Assembly (NCBI RefSeq): GCF_020165495.1
Contig: NZ_JAIUIE010000005.1
Coordinates: 248,001-312,000, forward strand
Reading direction: 5' to 3'
DNA: 64,000 bases
Source: Mesorhizobium sp. BR1-1-16
GTDB lineage: Bacteria > Pseudomonadota > Alphaproteobacteria > Rhizobiales > Kaistiaceae
A model generated the notes under the pieces. That model had not been told where the DNA came from and ran no database searches. It was given only the letters and a program-made list of their open reading frames with translations. The translations under genes were made by a program, and so were the position numbers. Shown here piece after piece: positions 37,619 to 50,000 of this stretch (position 1 is its first letter; the number at the start of each line of letters is the position of its first letter).

Positions 37619-38434
37619 TCAGCATGACCACACGCGCGGCATCGGCCGCCCGCGCAAGGCCAAGATCACGCTTTCCACGTCTTGCCGCAAGGCCTGCCCG
37701 GACGTTGCGAGAAATCGCACGGTCATGAGGTCGCCAAATGCGCTGGCGCCAGCCTCGCCCTTGCAGACATCGAGCCGCGCGCGCACCGCGCCCAGCATCG
37801 ACGCAACATCGGGCCCGACCATGACGAGGCTCGCCACCGCGACGCCGCCGCGTGCCGTGGCGCCGCGCTTCAACAGCGCCTGTGCATCGCCGTCGACGAC
37901 GATCCCATCGCCATAGATCAGCCGCCCGCCGCGGCGCACCCGCCAGCGATCGGCGAGCGAGACCGTCGTCAGGCTCTCGCCCATGGCCGTGCGGCCGAAG
38001 ACATAGGCCTCCAGCATCAGCGCCGTGGCATCCGCAGCCAGATCGACCTCGAGGCTGCGCGTGATCGCCGACCGCTCGAACAGGATCGTCTCCTGCGGCA
38101 ACCAGTCGACATGGCCGCCGGCCGCCACCGCGATCCGGTTTTCAACCCGCGCCGGCACCGCGCCGGTGGAACGGCGATAGATGCGCTCGGCGGCCTGCGT
38201 CGTCACGGTCATCGAGACGCCGGCGCCTACATCCGCCTCATAGACAAGATGATCGCCGCCCGTGATGCCTCCGGCCGTGTTGAGGAGAACCGCATCAGGC
38301 GGCAATCCAGGCTCGCCGCGCGGCAGGCGCACCTTGCAACAGCCTTCCTGGATGAATTCCGTCAACCGCGTCGCGTCGCCATCACGGCGGAAGCCGACGC
38401 GCGCCCGACCGCGCGAGCGCTGCATCCGCGCCAT
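37619..38434 (-). CDS. ureD: Urease accessory protein UreD
   Basis: 271-residue scaffold protein that binds apo-urease and recruits UreF/UreG. Recognised by LQRSRGRARVGF-type start (MARMQRSRGRARVGFRRDGDATRL), VLLNTAGGITGGD, TTQAAERIYRS-type (TTQAAERIYRRSTG), LPQETILFERS and the C-terminal RFLATSGQALR. The ATG at 38434 is chosen because GGAGG stands 8 nt upstream and the length fits; an earlier ATG at 38491 adds 19 residues. First gene of the operon. Confidence 0.93.
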   Translation of the reverse strand: MARMQRSRGRARVGFRRDGDATRLTEFIQEGCCKVRLPRGEPGLPPDAVLLNTAGGITGGDHLVYEADVGAGVSMTVTTQAAERIYRRSTGAVPARVENRIAVAAGGHVDWLPQETILFERSAITRSLEVDLAADATALMLEAYVFGRTAMGESLTTVSLADRWRVRRGGRLIYGDGIVVDGDAQALLKRGATARGGVAVASLVMVGPDVASMLGAVRARLDVCKGEAGASAFGDLMTVRFLATSGQALRQDVESVILALRGRPMPRVWSC

Positions 38435-38725
38435 GTCGTCCGCCTCCGAGACGCGCAGGCCGCGCTCGGCGATCACTTGAAGCCCTGGCATGAATTCACG
38501 GTCTGGATCGGCCCCTGGATGGCGCAATGCGCGTCCCGGCGAGACGCTTGGCGCGCACCGGACAGAGCGCGAGAATTTCATGCCGCCGGCCGCCGCGCAA
38601 GGCGCGCCGGCCCCTGATTTCGCCTCGACTTTTGCCAAGAGGCGCCGCTTTGGTCTATGAAGGGCGCCGGGTCGCTGCCGACAGACCCATCCCTTTTCGC
38701 TCACAACGACCAGGATCTGCCCGTG

Positions 38726-40039
38726 ATGCGTTCGCTCGCCCGCTTCATCGTCGCGCTCATGCTGATGCTGCCCGGCGCCATAGCCGCCTGGGCAGTCGAG
38801 ACGCCCTATATCGTCGTCGACATGGCGAGCGGCCGTGTGCTGTCCGAGCGCAACCCGCATCAGATGTGGTACCCCGCATCGGTCACCAAGCTGATGAATG
38901 CCTATGTCGTCTTCAAGGCGCTGCGCGCCGGCGAGGTGTCGCTCGCGACCCGCGTGATCGTTTCGAAGAACGCGCTGGCGGAGCCGCCGAGCAAGATGGG
39001 CTTCAAGGTCGGCACGGCGATCGACCTCGACAACGCCATGAAGATGATGCTGGTCCACTCGTCGAACGACATCGCGGTCGCGGTCGCCGAGACCGTTGGC
39101 GGCAACGAGGCGGCCTTTGTCGGGCGCATGAATGCCGAGGCGGAGCGCCTCGGTCTGAGCTCGACGCATTTCATCAATCCGAATGGCCTTCCAGGCGCCG
39201 GACAGCATTCGACGGCGCGCGATCTTGCGGTGCTCGCCCGCACCATCTGGACCGAATTTCCCGAATGGCGGCCGATCTTCTCGATCTCCGCGATCCAGTC
39301 GGGCAAGCGTGTGCTCAAGTCGGCCAACAATCTCCTCGATCGCTATCCAGGCACCCTCGGCATGAAGACCGGCTTCATCTGCTCGTCGGGGTTCAATGTC
39401 GTCGCGGTCGCGCAACACGGCAGCACGACGTTGCTCACCGTGGTTCTCGGCATGGACAACGCCAAGGATCGCGCCGAACTGGCGGCCCGGCTGATGAATG
39501 ACGGCTTCGGGGGTCGTTCGAAGCCCGGCCCGACGCTCGCAAGTTTCCGCGGCAGCTCGCCCGTGCCCTATGCAATCGACATGCGCGGCGAAATCTGCCA
39601 GCGCAAGGATCGCGGCGAGCATGAGGTCGATGCCGAGGCGGCGCAGGTCAGCGCGCTGGTGCCGAAGTTCAAGTTGATGGATCCCGTCCCCGTCACGACC
39701 CTCGGCATGATGACGGCAGACGGCACTATCAAGGCCGTCTCGACCGACCCCGATCCCGCCGCTCCCGCCGCCAAGAAGAAGGCGAGCAGCAAGAAAGCGA
39801 CCAGCAAGGCTGCAAAAAAGTCCGGCAAGGCGGCCGTCACGGCGGCGACAGGCGACAGCGAATTGCCAGCCGACGCGACAAACGCCCCGGCCGCGACGCC
39901 TGACGCAACCCCGGCCAGCAGTGCCCCCGCGACGAAGAAGTCCACCAAGAAGACGGCGGCCCCCACCAAGCTCGAGATCGGCGTTCCCTTTGATTCGACC
40001 GACATCGCGCCGCTGCCTGAACAAGGCGAACTGCATTGA
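38726..40039 (+). CDS. D-alanyl-D-alanine carboxypeptidase, S11 family
   Basis: 437-residue penicillin-binding protein trimming the peptidoglycan pentapeptide. A signal peptide (RSLARFIVALMLMLPGAIAAWA) precedes the domain. Active-site motifs: SVTK (S52-K55), SSN (112-114) and KTG (214-216). The C-terminal 90 residues are Lys/Ala/Thr-rich (KKKASSKKATSKAAKKSGKAA) and disordered, replacing the usual amphipathic DacA tail. Start at 38726 by signal-peptide fit. The stop overlaps the TTG start of the CobW gene. Confidence 0.9.
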   Translation: MRSLARFIVALMLMLPGAIAAWAVETPYIVVDMASGRVLSERNPHQMWYPASVTKLMNAYVVFKALRAGEVSLATRVIVSKNALAEPPSKMGFKVGTAIDLDNAMKMMLVHSSNDIAVAVAETVGGNEAAFVGRMNAEAERLGLSSTHFINPNGLPGAGQHSTARDLAVLARTIWTEFPEWRPIFSISAIQSGKRVLKSANNLLDRYPGTLGMKTGFICSSGFNVVAVAQHGSTTLLTVVLGMDNAKDRAELAARLMNDGFGGRSKPGPTLASFRGSSPVPYAIDMRGEICQRKDRGEHEVDAEAAQVSALVPKFKLMDPVPVTTLGMMTADGTIKAVSTDPDPAAPAAKKKASSKKATSKAAKKSGKAAVTAATGDSELPADATNAPAATPDATPASSAPATKKSTKKTAAPTKLEIGVPFDSTDIAPLPEQGELH

Positions 40040-41172
40040 AGCCGCCCGTACCGCTCACGGTCCTCACCGGCTTCCTCGGCGCTGGCAAGACGACGCTGTT
40101 GAACCGGCTGCTGCAGGATCCTGCCCTTGCCGGCACCGCGGTCATCATCAATGAGTTCGGCGATGTCGGGCTCGATCACCTGTTGGTCGGCGAATCCGAG
40201 GACGGCATCATCGAGCTCTCGTCGGGCTGCCTTTGCTGCACGATCCGCGGCCAGCTCGCGACGACCCTCGAAGCGCTGCTGCGTGCGCTCGACAACAAGC
40301 GCATCGCACGGCTTGATCGCGTCATCATCGAGACGACGGGGCTCGCCGATCCGGCCCCCGTGCTGCAGAGCGTTCTGCTGCATCCTTATCTGTCGCTGCG
40401 CTACCGGCTCGATGGCGTCGTGACCGTGGTCGATGCCGTCAATGGCGCGAAGACGATCGCCGCGCATGACGAGGCGGCCCGCCAGGTCGCCGTCGCCGAC
40501 CGGATCGTGCTGACCAAGACCGACATGCCGGCGGCAGATCCGGCGGTGCGTGCGGCCATCCGCGCGCTCAATCCATCGGCGCCCATTCTCCCAGCGTCCG
40601 GCGATGCCCCTGGGGCGGCGGAGCTTTTCGACAGCCAGCCCTTCGCGACCGCCGGAAAGATCGCCGCCGTCGAGGAATGGCTCGCGGCCGAACCGCAGGA
40701 TGATCATCACGATCACGGGCATGATCATCATCATGACCACGACCATGACCACGACGCCCATGCACATCACGACATCAGCCGTCATGATGCCCGCATCCGC
40801 ACCTTCACGGCGATCCGGACGACGCCGATCGGACGCGCCAGCCTCGAGAGCTTCCTGGAGCGCTTGGCCCGCAATCACGGGCCGCAACTGCTGCGGGTCA
40901 AGGGCCTGATCCAGACCGTGGATGACGGCGACCGGCCACTGGTCATCCAGGCGGCGCAGACGGTGTTTCATCCGCCGGAGCGGCTGCCTGCCTGGCCGAG
41001 CGCCGACCATCGCTCGCGGCTCGTGCTGATCGTCATCGATCTTTCCGAAGACGCCGAAGCCGCAATCACCGCTTCATTCTCCAGCCTCCCCTCGATCGAC
41101 CATGCCGACGCGGAAACGCTCGCCGACAATCCGCTGGCGATTGCCGGTTTTTCGGGGCGGTTCGCGCGCTAG
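40036..41172 (+). CDS. CobW/COG0523 family GTPase with His-rich loop
   Basis: 378-residue metal-handling GTPase. P-loop GFLGAGKT (12-19), the metal-site GCLCC (Cys65, Cys67, Cys68), TKTD guanine-specificity motif, and a C-terminal CobW domain. A loop at about 221-246 has 13 His (DDHHDHGHDHHHDHDHD...). Family members move Zn2+ or Co2+, or act in nitrile hydratase maturation. The start is TTG at 40036, overlapping the carboxypeptidase stop by 4 nt. Confidence 0.88.
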   Translation: MKPPVPLTVLTGFLGAGKTTLLNRLLQDPALAGTAVIINEFGDVGLDHLLVGESEDGIIELSSGCLCCTIRGQLATTLEALLRALDNKRIARLDRVIIETTGLADPAPVLQSVLLHPYLSLRYRLDGVVTVVDAVNGAKTIAAHDEAARQVAVADRIVLTKTDMPAADPAVRAAIRALNPSAPILPASGDAPGAAELFDSQPFATAGKIAAVEEWLAAEPQDDHHDHGHDHHHDHDHDHDAHAHHDISRHDARIRTFTAIRTTPIGRASLESFLERLARNHGPQLLRVKGLIQTVDDGDRPLVIQAAQTVFHPPERLPAWPSADHRSRLVLIVIDLSEDAEAAITASFSSLPSIDHADAETLADNPLAIAGFSGRFAR

Positions 41173-41194
41173 TGCCGGTTGAAAGGTCCCCGGT

Positions 41195-41857
41195 TCAACG
41201 ACGTGGAGATCCGCCGAGCGCGAGATGCTGCAGGCGAGGATGGCCGCTGACATCTCCAGCCGATCGAAAGACCGCCGCGTCCCAGCCGGCGCTTTGGGCG
41301 CAGGCAACGATCTCCGGCTGGTCATCGAAAAAGAGCGGCGGTTGCGCCGGATCGATGCGAAGCGTCTGGTTGATCGCCTCGAAAAAACGGACGTCCTTCT
41401 TCGGATAACCGAGCGACGCGCTGTAGAACATGCCGTCGAAGCGCTCGGAGAGGCCGAGATCGTTCCACAGATAGCGGGCGCGGTGATGCTCCTGGCCCGT
41501 GGCGATGTACACCTTCGCGTCGGCGCGTCGCTTGAGCTCCGCCACCAGATGCAGGACCGCGGCGTTGAGGTTTGAATCCTTTTCAAACCAGTAGCGCATG
41601 AAATCCTTCACCTCGCCGCGATACCCGATGTCGGGCAGAACGCCGGCCAGGGCTTCCGCGAGGTCGAGACGACCGATGACGCATTGATGCATCAGCGCTT
41701 CGGATCGTTGCCCGCTCGCCCCGAAGAAGCGCGTCTGGAAAGCGGCACGATCGACGCCGAGATCCGCCGTGATGGTCGCGTCCCACGGCTTTCGCAGGGC
41801 GGCATCGGCATGCCAGCCGTCGATCAGGACGCCATCGACATCGAAGAAAATCAGCAT
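41195..41857 (-). CDS. HAD superfamily hydrolase
   Basis: 220-residue phosphatase-like protein. Motif I is DVDGVLI at 6-12 (nucleophile Asp), motif II Thr in YIATGQEHHR, Lys in YPKKDVRFFEA and the acidic motif IV LFFDDQPEIV. The cap is a short helical insert. Substrate unknown. Confidence 0.82.
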   Translation of the reverse strand: MLIFFDVDGVLIDGWHADAALRKPWDATITADLGVDRAAFQTRFFGASGQRSEALMHQCVIGRLDLAEALAGVLPDIGYRGEVKDFMRYWFEKDSNLNAAVLHLVAELKRRADAKVYIATGQEHHRARYLWNDLGLSERFDGMFYSASLGYPKKDVRFFEAINQTLRIDPAQPPLFFDDQPEIVACAQSAGWDAAVFRSAGDVSGHPRLQHLALGGSPRR

Positions 41858-41893
41858 CGGCCTCGGTCTCGCATTCGCAACGGAACGCAGAGC

Positions 41894-42658
41894 CTACCAG
41901 CCGCCGCCGGCCTTTTCGACATGCGCGGCGCCGATGATCGGGCCCGGCTGGTCGTCTGCGCCCGTCTCCTGCAGCAGGATGGCGCAGCCGTCGGTGCCGC
42001 TCTCGCGATATTCCGCCATCGGCAGGTCGACCTTGACCGGCTCGCCGCGCCAGACGGCGATCGGCCTCAGCTTGCGCACGACATTGTAGTAACTGAGCGT
42101 GCGGTTGCGGTTCTCGCCGCGCTCGATCGGCACCTTGACGTGCCGCTCATAGAGCGCGAGCCACAGCGTTGCCTTGCGCGGACCGCCCCGATCGGCGGCC
42201 CCGACCGAAACGCTGATCGCATCGCCCATCATGCCGACCTGGATCGGCACCGATGGCGCTGGTCCAGCGGCAATGGCCTTCTCGATCGCCTTCGCGTCGC
42301 TGCCGACCACATGCACGCGGCCATTGACCACCATCTGCGGCGTATAGACCTGCCTGTCGCCACGGGCGGCGGCATAGGCCTTCTGGCGGACGGTGAACTC
42401 GTGTTCGGCGAGCGTGTCCTTCCAGCCCTGATAGTCCCAATAGTCGACCGAAAAGGAGAGCGCGACGATATCGGGACGTTCGCTGAACGATTCGAGCGCT
42501 TCGTCCGCCGGCGGACAGGATGCGCAGCCCTGGCTGGTGAAGAGTTCGAGCACCGCCTTCACCTGCTCATCGCCGTCGCGGTCGTCGGCAGCGCCAGCCG
42601 CGCCCGCCACGAAGCCGGAGCAGATCAGGATCGCCACGATGGACGGGATGCGGGACAT
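41894..42658 (-). CDS. DUF1223 family secreted thioredoxin-like protein
   Basis: 254-residue protein with a signal peptide (SIVAILICSGFVAGAAGA) and a DUF1223 domain of thioredoxin-like fold: AVLELFTSQGCASCPPADEAL with the CxxC (CASC), SFSVDYWDYQGWKDTLAEHEFT and YTPQMVVNGRVHVVG. Probable extracytoplasmic redox protein; partner unknown. The start at 42658 is chosen to begin just before the signal peptide; 42712 adds an Arg-rich leader. Confidence 0.82.
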   Translation of the reverse strand: MSRIPSIVAILICSGFVAGAAGAADDRDGDEQVKAVLELFTSQGCASCPPADEALESFSERPDIVALSFSVDYWDYQGWKDTLAEHEFTVRQKAYAAARGDRQVYTPQMVVNGRVHVVGSDAKAIEKAIAAGPAPSVPIQVGMMGDAISVSVGAADRGGPRKATLWLALYERHVKVPIERGENRNRTLSYYNVVRKLRPIAVWRGEPVKVDLPMAEYRESGTDGCAILLQETGADDQPGPIIGAAHVEKAGGGW

Positions 42659-42755
42659 GCGTCGAAGAATGCGTTCTCGAGAGGGGCGGCCACATGACGC
42701 GGCCCGGGTCACTCAAATACGACCGCGCCCGATCGCGAACCAGTCAATTCAAGGT

Positions 42756-42777
42756 GACCGGCGCCGCGGCGCCGGTC
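42756..42777. terminator. 22-bp perfect palindrome downstream of acnA
   Basis: GACCGGCGCCG followed by its exact reverse complement, giving a strong hairpin 18 nt after the acnA stop. No run of T follows on the minus strand (ACCTTGAATTG), so it may be a weak terminator or an mRNA 3'-end stabiliser. Confidence 0.5.
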
Positions 42778-42795
42778 CCGATCGCGCCTGAAGGC

Positions 42796-45489
<2,694 letters not shown>

Positions 45490-45791
45490 GATGGATCAGG
45501 CCCTCGGTTCGATCGCAAAAGAAACCTGACCGAAGCCGATGCACGAACCATGCCCGCCTCGATCCGGCGAAACCGGCAAGTCGGGCGCACGAACTGCCGC
45601 CAGGCGGCAGATGCAGCGCGCTCTCAAGCGCCGGTCCGGACTGTCTGTCCTCGCCGCGGCGCGGCCCCGCGCCGGGTTGCAGGGCTTATAGTGAATTTCG
45701 TAAGGAGAAGCCACAACGAGGAAAGTTGCCGCGGCTGGAACGGTTCGAATTCGCCGCTCCCCTTCGGCTCGCCGCCAGCCCGGGAGGTTGC
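45490..45791. other. 302-bp intergenic region between acnA and ccmA
   Basis: Divergent promoter region. GC-rich inverted repeats around 45630-45675, then a less GC-rich stretch (TTATAGTGAATTTCGTAAGGAG) at 45687-45708. A TTG at 45726 with GAGGAAAG could start ccmA 22 codons earlier, but the GTG at 45792 is better placed. Confidence 0.4.
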
Positions 45792-46385
45792 GTGATCCGT
45801 CTCGACGTCAGGGACCTTGCCGTCGAGCGCGGCGGCAGACCCGTCCTCGCCGGGATCGGCTTCGCGCTCGCGGCGGGCGAGGCGCTTGCGCTCACGGGCG
45901 CGAATGGCGCCGGAAAATCGACGCTTCTGCGCGCCGTCGCTGGTCTGGTGCCGCTGACCGGCGGGCGGATCGACTGGCAGGGCAGCGGCGAACCCATCGC
46001 CGAGGCGATCCACTATTTCGGCCATCTCGACGCGTTGAAGCCCACCCTCGCGGTCGCGGACAACCTCATTCTGTGGTCAAAAGTCGCAGGAGTGCCGGGC
46101 CTCTCCGTGATCGAGGCGCTGGAGCGGGTCGGGCTCGACCATCTCGACGACATGCCGGCCGCCTATCTTTCTGCCGGCCAGCGGCGGCGTGTCGCCTTTG
46201 CCCGCCTGCTCGTGGTGCGACGGCCGGTCTGGCTGCTCGACGAGCCGACCGCCGCGCTCGATGCCGGCGCGGAGGCGACCTTCGGTGATCTCCTCGCCGA
46301 TCATATCGCGTCCGGCGGCCTTGCCCTCGTCGCGACGCACCGGCCCTTGCCGATTCCGGCCGCAACGCTGAGGCTTGGCGCATGA
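45792..46385 (+). CDS. ccmA: Heme exporter ATP-binding protein CcmA
   Basis: 197-residue ABC ATPase of the cytochrome c maturation system I that drives release of holo-CcmE. Walker A GANGAGKSTLL, signature YLSAGQRRRVAFARL, Walker B VWLLDEPTAALD. The GTG at 45792 follows GGGAGG at 4-nt spacing. It is followed 19 nt later by ccmB. Confidence 0.9.
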   Translation: MIRLDVRDLAVERGGRPVLAGIGFALAAGEALALTGANGAGKSTLLRAVAGLVPLTGGRIDWQGSGEPIAEAIHYFGHLDALKPTLAVADNLILWSKVAGVPGLSVIEALERVGLDHLDDMPAAYLSAGQRRRVAFARLLVVRRPVWLLDEPTAALDAGAEATFGDLLADHIASGGLALVATHRPLPIPAATLRLGA

Positions 46386-46404
46386 CGTTCGTCCTTGGCG
46401 CATC

Positions 46405-47073
46405 ATGACCGGATTCTTCCTCGCCCTTGCCGGACGGACAGCGCGCCTTTCGCTCGGCGCCGGCGGCGGAGCATTCACCGGCCTCGTCTTCTTCCTGTCG
46501 GTGGTGGCCGTCGTGCCCTTTGGCGTCGGGCCTGACATGCCGCTTCTCGCCCGCATCGGCCCGGCCATGCTGTGGATCGCTGCGCTGCTCGCGACGCTGC
46601 TCGGTCTCGACCGGCTGTTCCAGGACGATCGCGACGACGGCTCGCTCGACCAGATGATCCTCTCGGGCCTGCCGCTCGAACTGATCGTGCTCGCCAAGGC
46701 CATCGGCCACTGGCTGGCCACCGGCCTGCCCCTCGTCGTCGGCGCGCCGCTGTTCGGGTTGATGCTCGGCGCCGATGGCCACGCGATCCTCTTCGTGACG
46801 CTGACGCTCCTGATCGGCACGCCGGCGCTGACCTTCATCGGCGCGATCGGCGCAGCCCTGATTACCGCCATGCGCCGCGGCGGCCTGATCGTCGCCGTGC
46901 TGGTGCTGCCGTTCACGATCCCGGTGCTGATCTTCGGGGTCAGCGCGGTCGCGGCCGCGACAGGCGGTTTCGACCCGGCCACACCGCTGATGGTCCTCGC
47001 CGGGCTCGCCCTCGGATCGCTGGTCGCCGGCCCGATCGCCGCCGCGGCTGCGCTGCGGGCGGCGCTCGATTAG
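46405..47073 (+). CDS. ccmB: Heme exporter membrane protein CcmB
   Basis: 222-residue protein with six membrane helices and the CcmB signature LDRLFQDDRDDGSLDQMILSGLPLELIVLAKAIGHWLATGLPL. Part of the CcmABCD complex. The ATG at 46405 gives family length. The next expected gene, ccmC, is absent; the putA stop overlaps the ccmB end by four bases from the opposite strand. Confidence 0.9.
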   Translation: MTGFFLALAGRTARLSLGAGGGAFTGLVFFLSVVAVVPFGVGPDMPLLARIGPAMLWIAALLATLLGLDRLFQDDRDDGSLDQMILSGLPLELIVLAKAIGHWLATGLPLVVGAPLFGLMLGADGHAILFVTLTLLIGTPALTFIGAIGAALITAMRRGGLIVAVLVLPFTIPVLIFGVSAVAAATGGFDPATPLMVLAGLALGSLVAGPIAAAAALRAALD

Positions 47074-50000
47074 CCGATCGACATCAGGCTCGCATTGCCG
47101 CCGGCCGCCGCCGTATTGACGCTGATCGAGACTTCCTCGATCAGCCCGTCGAGATAGAAGGTCTCCCGCCCGCTGGCGAGGCCGTCGCTGGAAACGGCAT
47201 GGATGGCGACGATCGGGCCTTCGCGAGCGGCGATACGGCCGGCAAGCAGCGCCAGCCGGTCCGCATCGCCTTCGAAGAGGACCGCACCGAGCGGCATGGT
47301 CTCGGCGTCGTCGATCACGTCGATGCGCCGCGCGACCTCCGTAGGCAGGGCGCCGAGCAGCGCGGCGATGGCCTCGCCCGGTGAGAGCACGGCGCGGTTG
47401 CCTGTCGCCAATGCCGCACCGAGCGCGACCGTCAATCCGGCCGGCGTCTTCGCCTCGATCAGCACGCGCCCGCGGGCCCGCGTGAAATAGCTGTCGCGCT
47501 GCCCCACCGGCCCCGCAAGAATGCACTCCGCGCCCACGCCGGCCCGTTCGATGAAACCACGCACCCGCGCCGCTGCGTCGCCATCGCCCCGCCGCGCCAG
47601 CCAATCAGCGAAGGTCTGAGCGACCGGGTCGCCTCCACCTGAAGGCGCGTCCCCGCCAGCCGCTTCATGCGGCTGCACGAGACGTCCGAGATAAAGCGGG
47701 CCGCCGGCCTTCGGCCCGGTGCCGGAAAGGCCGTTGCCGCCGAACGGCTGCACACCGACCACGGCGCCGACGACGTTTCGATTCACATAGAGATTGCCGG
47801 CATGAACGCGCGCCGTGACGGCGGCGATCGTCTCGTCGATGCGCGTATGCAGGCCGAATGTGAGGCCATAGCCGGTGCCGTTGATGGCATCGACCAGAAC
47901 TTCGAGGCCGTCGCGGGCATAGCGCAGCACATGCAGCACCGGCCCGAACACCTCGCCAGGCACGTCCTTGATCGCATCGATCTCGATCAGCGCCGGCGCG
48001 ACGAAGCTGCCCGGCCTCGCCTCGTTCCCCGCGGCAAGCCGGTGCACCTTGAAGCCGCGCGCCGCCATGGCCGCTATATGCGCCTCGAGCTTTTCGGCGG
48101 CTTCCTCCGTGATGACAGGCCCGATATCGGTTGAAAGCAGCGCCGGATCGCCCAGCGACAATTCGGCCATCGCGCCTTTCAGCATGGCGATCATCCGGTC
48201 TGCGACGTCATCCTGGATACACAGCACCCGCAGCGCCGAACAGCGCTGGCCCGCGCTGTCGAAAGCGGAGAGGATCGCGTCGGCCGCGACCTGCTCGGCA
48301 AGCGCCGAGGAATCGACGATCATCGCGTTCTGGCCGCCCGTCTCGGCAATCAATGGCAAAGTGCGGCCATCCGGCGTCAAACGGCTTGCGAGGCTGCGAT
48401 TGATCGCGCGCGCGACCTCGGTCGAGCCGGTGAACAGCACACCACGGACGCGCGAATCGGCGACAAGCGCCGCACCGACATCGCCCGCGCCCGGCAGAAG
48501 CTGGACAGCCGCCGCCGGCACGCCGGATGCGCGCAGGATACGCACCGCCTCGGCGGCAATGAGCGGCGTTTCCTCGGCCGGCTTCGCGAGCACGGGATTG
48601 CCGGCCGCGAGCGCCGCCGCGACCTGGCCGGTGAAGATCGCGAGCGGGAAATTCCACGGGCTGATGGCGACCACCGGGCCGAGCGGCCGATGCGTATCGG
48701 CGGCAAAACCCGCCCGCGCGGCGCCGGCATAATAGCGCAGGAAATCGACCGCCTCGCGCACCTCGGAGACGGCGTTCGGGATCGTGCGCCCCGCCTCGCG
48801 CACGATGAGGCCGACGAGCTCGGGCAAGCGGGTTTCCAGCGCATCGGCGGCACGCTCCAGCGCGGAAGCACGCTCGCTGGCCGGCGTCGCGCCCCAGATC
48901 GGCGCGATCGCCTCGGCCTCGGCAAAGGCCGCGTCGATCGCCTCCGGCGAAGCGACGATCATGCCGCCGACACGGTCACGCCGATCGGCCGGATTGAGAA
49001 TGTCGATCGCCTCACCGGCAAGCTCGTCCGTCCCGACCAGCGGCGCAGCGCTCCACGGCCCCGCGGCACTGCCGATCAACGCCACCGCGAGCGCGGCGAG
49101 CCGCTGCTCGTTGGCAAGATCAAGTCCGGCCGAATTGATGCGATCAGCGCCATAAAGCGCGCGCGGCAGGGCGATCTTCGGATGCGGCGCGCCGACCGGC
49201 TCCAGCGCGAGCGCTTCCGTGACGGGATCGGCGATGAGCGCCTCGACCGGCACCCCGGGGTCGGAGATCCGGTTCACGAAGGAGGTGTTGGCACCGTTTT
49301 CGAGCAGCCGCCGCACGAGATAGGCGAGCAGCGTGTCATGCGTGCCGACCGGCGCATAGATGCGGCAGGGCCGGCCGAGCTTCCCCTCGCCCACCACTTC
49401 CTCATAGAGCGGCTCGCCCATGCCGTGCAGGCACTGAAACTCATACTGGCCGGGATAATAGTTAGCGCCGGCCATCTCCATGACGGCGGCCAGTGTCTGC
49501 GCGTTATGCGTCGCGAACTGCGGGAAGATCGCATCCGGCGCCGCGAGCAGGCGCCGGGCGCAGGCGAGATAGGAAACGTCGGTGTGCAGCTTGCGGGTGA
49601 AGACCGGGAAGTCCTCCAGCCCGGCCTCCTGCGCCCGCTTGATCTCGCTGTCCCAATAGGCGCCCTTGACGAGGCGCACCATCAGTCGCCGCCGGCTGCG
49701 CCGCGCGAGATCGACCAGCCAGTCGATGACGAAGGGACAGCGTTTGCCATAAGCCTGGATGACGAAGCCGATGCCGTTCCAGCCGGCAAGGTCCGGATCG
49801 AAGGCGAGCGCCTCCAGGAGATCGAGCGAGATCTCCAGCCGATCCGCCTCCTCCGCATCGATATTGAGCCCGATATCGTAGCGCTTCGCCAGCACCGCGA
49901 GACCCTTCAAGAGGGGCAGCAGTTCGGCCATGACGCGGCCGCGCTGTGCCCTTGCATAACGGGGATGCAGCGCCGAGAGCTTCACCGAAATGCCCGGCCC

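Noticed and set aside
38435-40036. Extension of the ureD frame to an 805-residue protein
   Set aside because: Everything upstream of 38434 is antisense to the carboxypeptidase gene. A good Shine-Dalgarno marks the real start.
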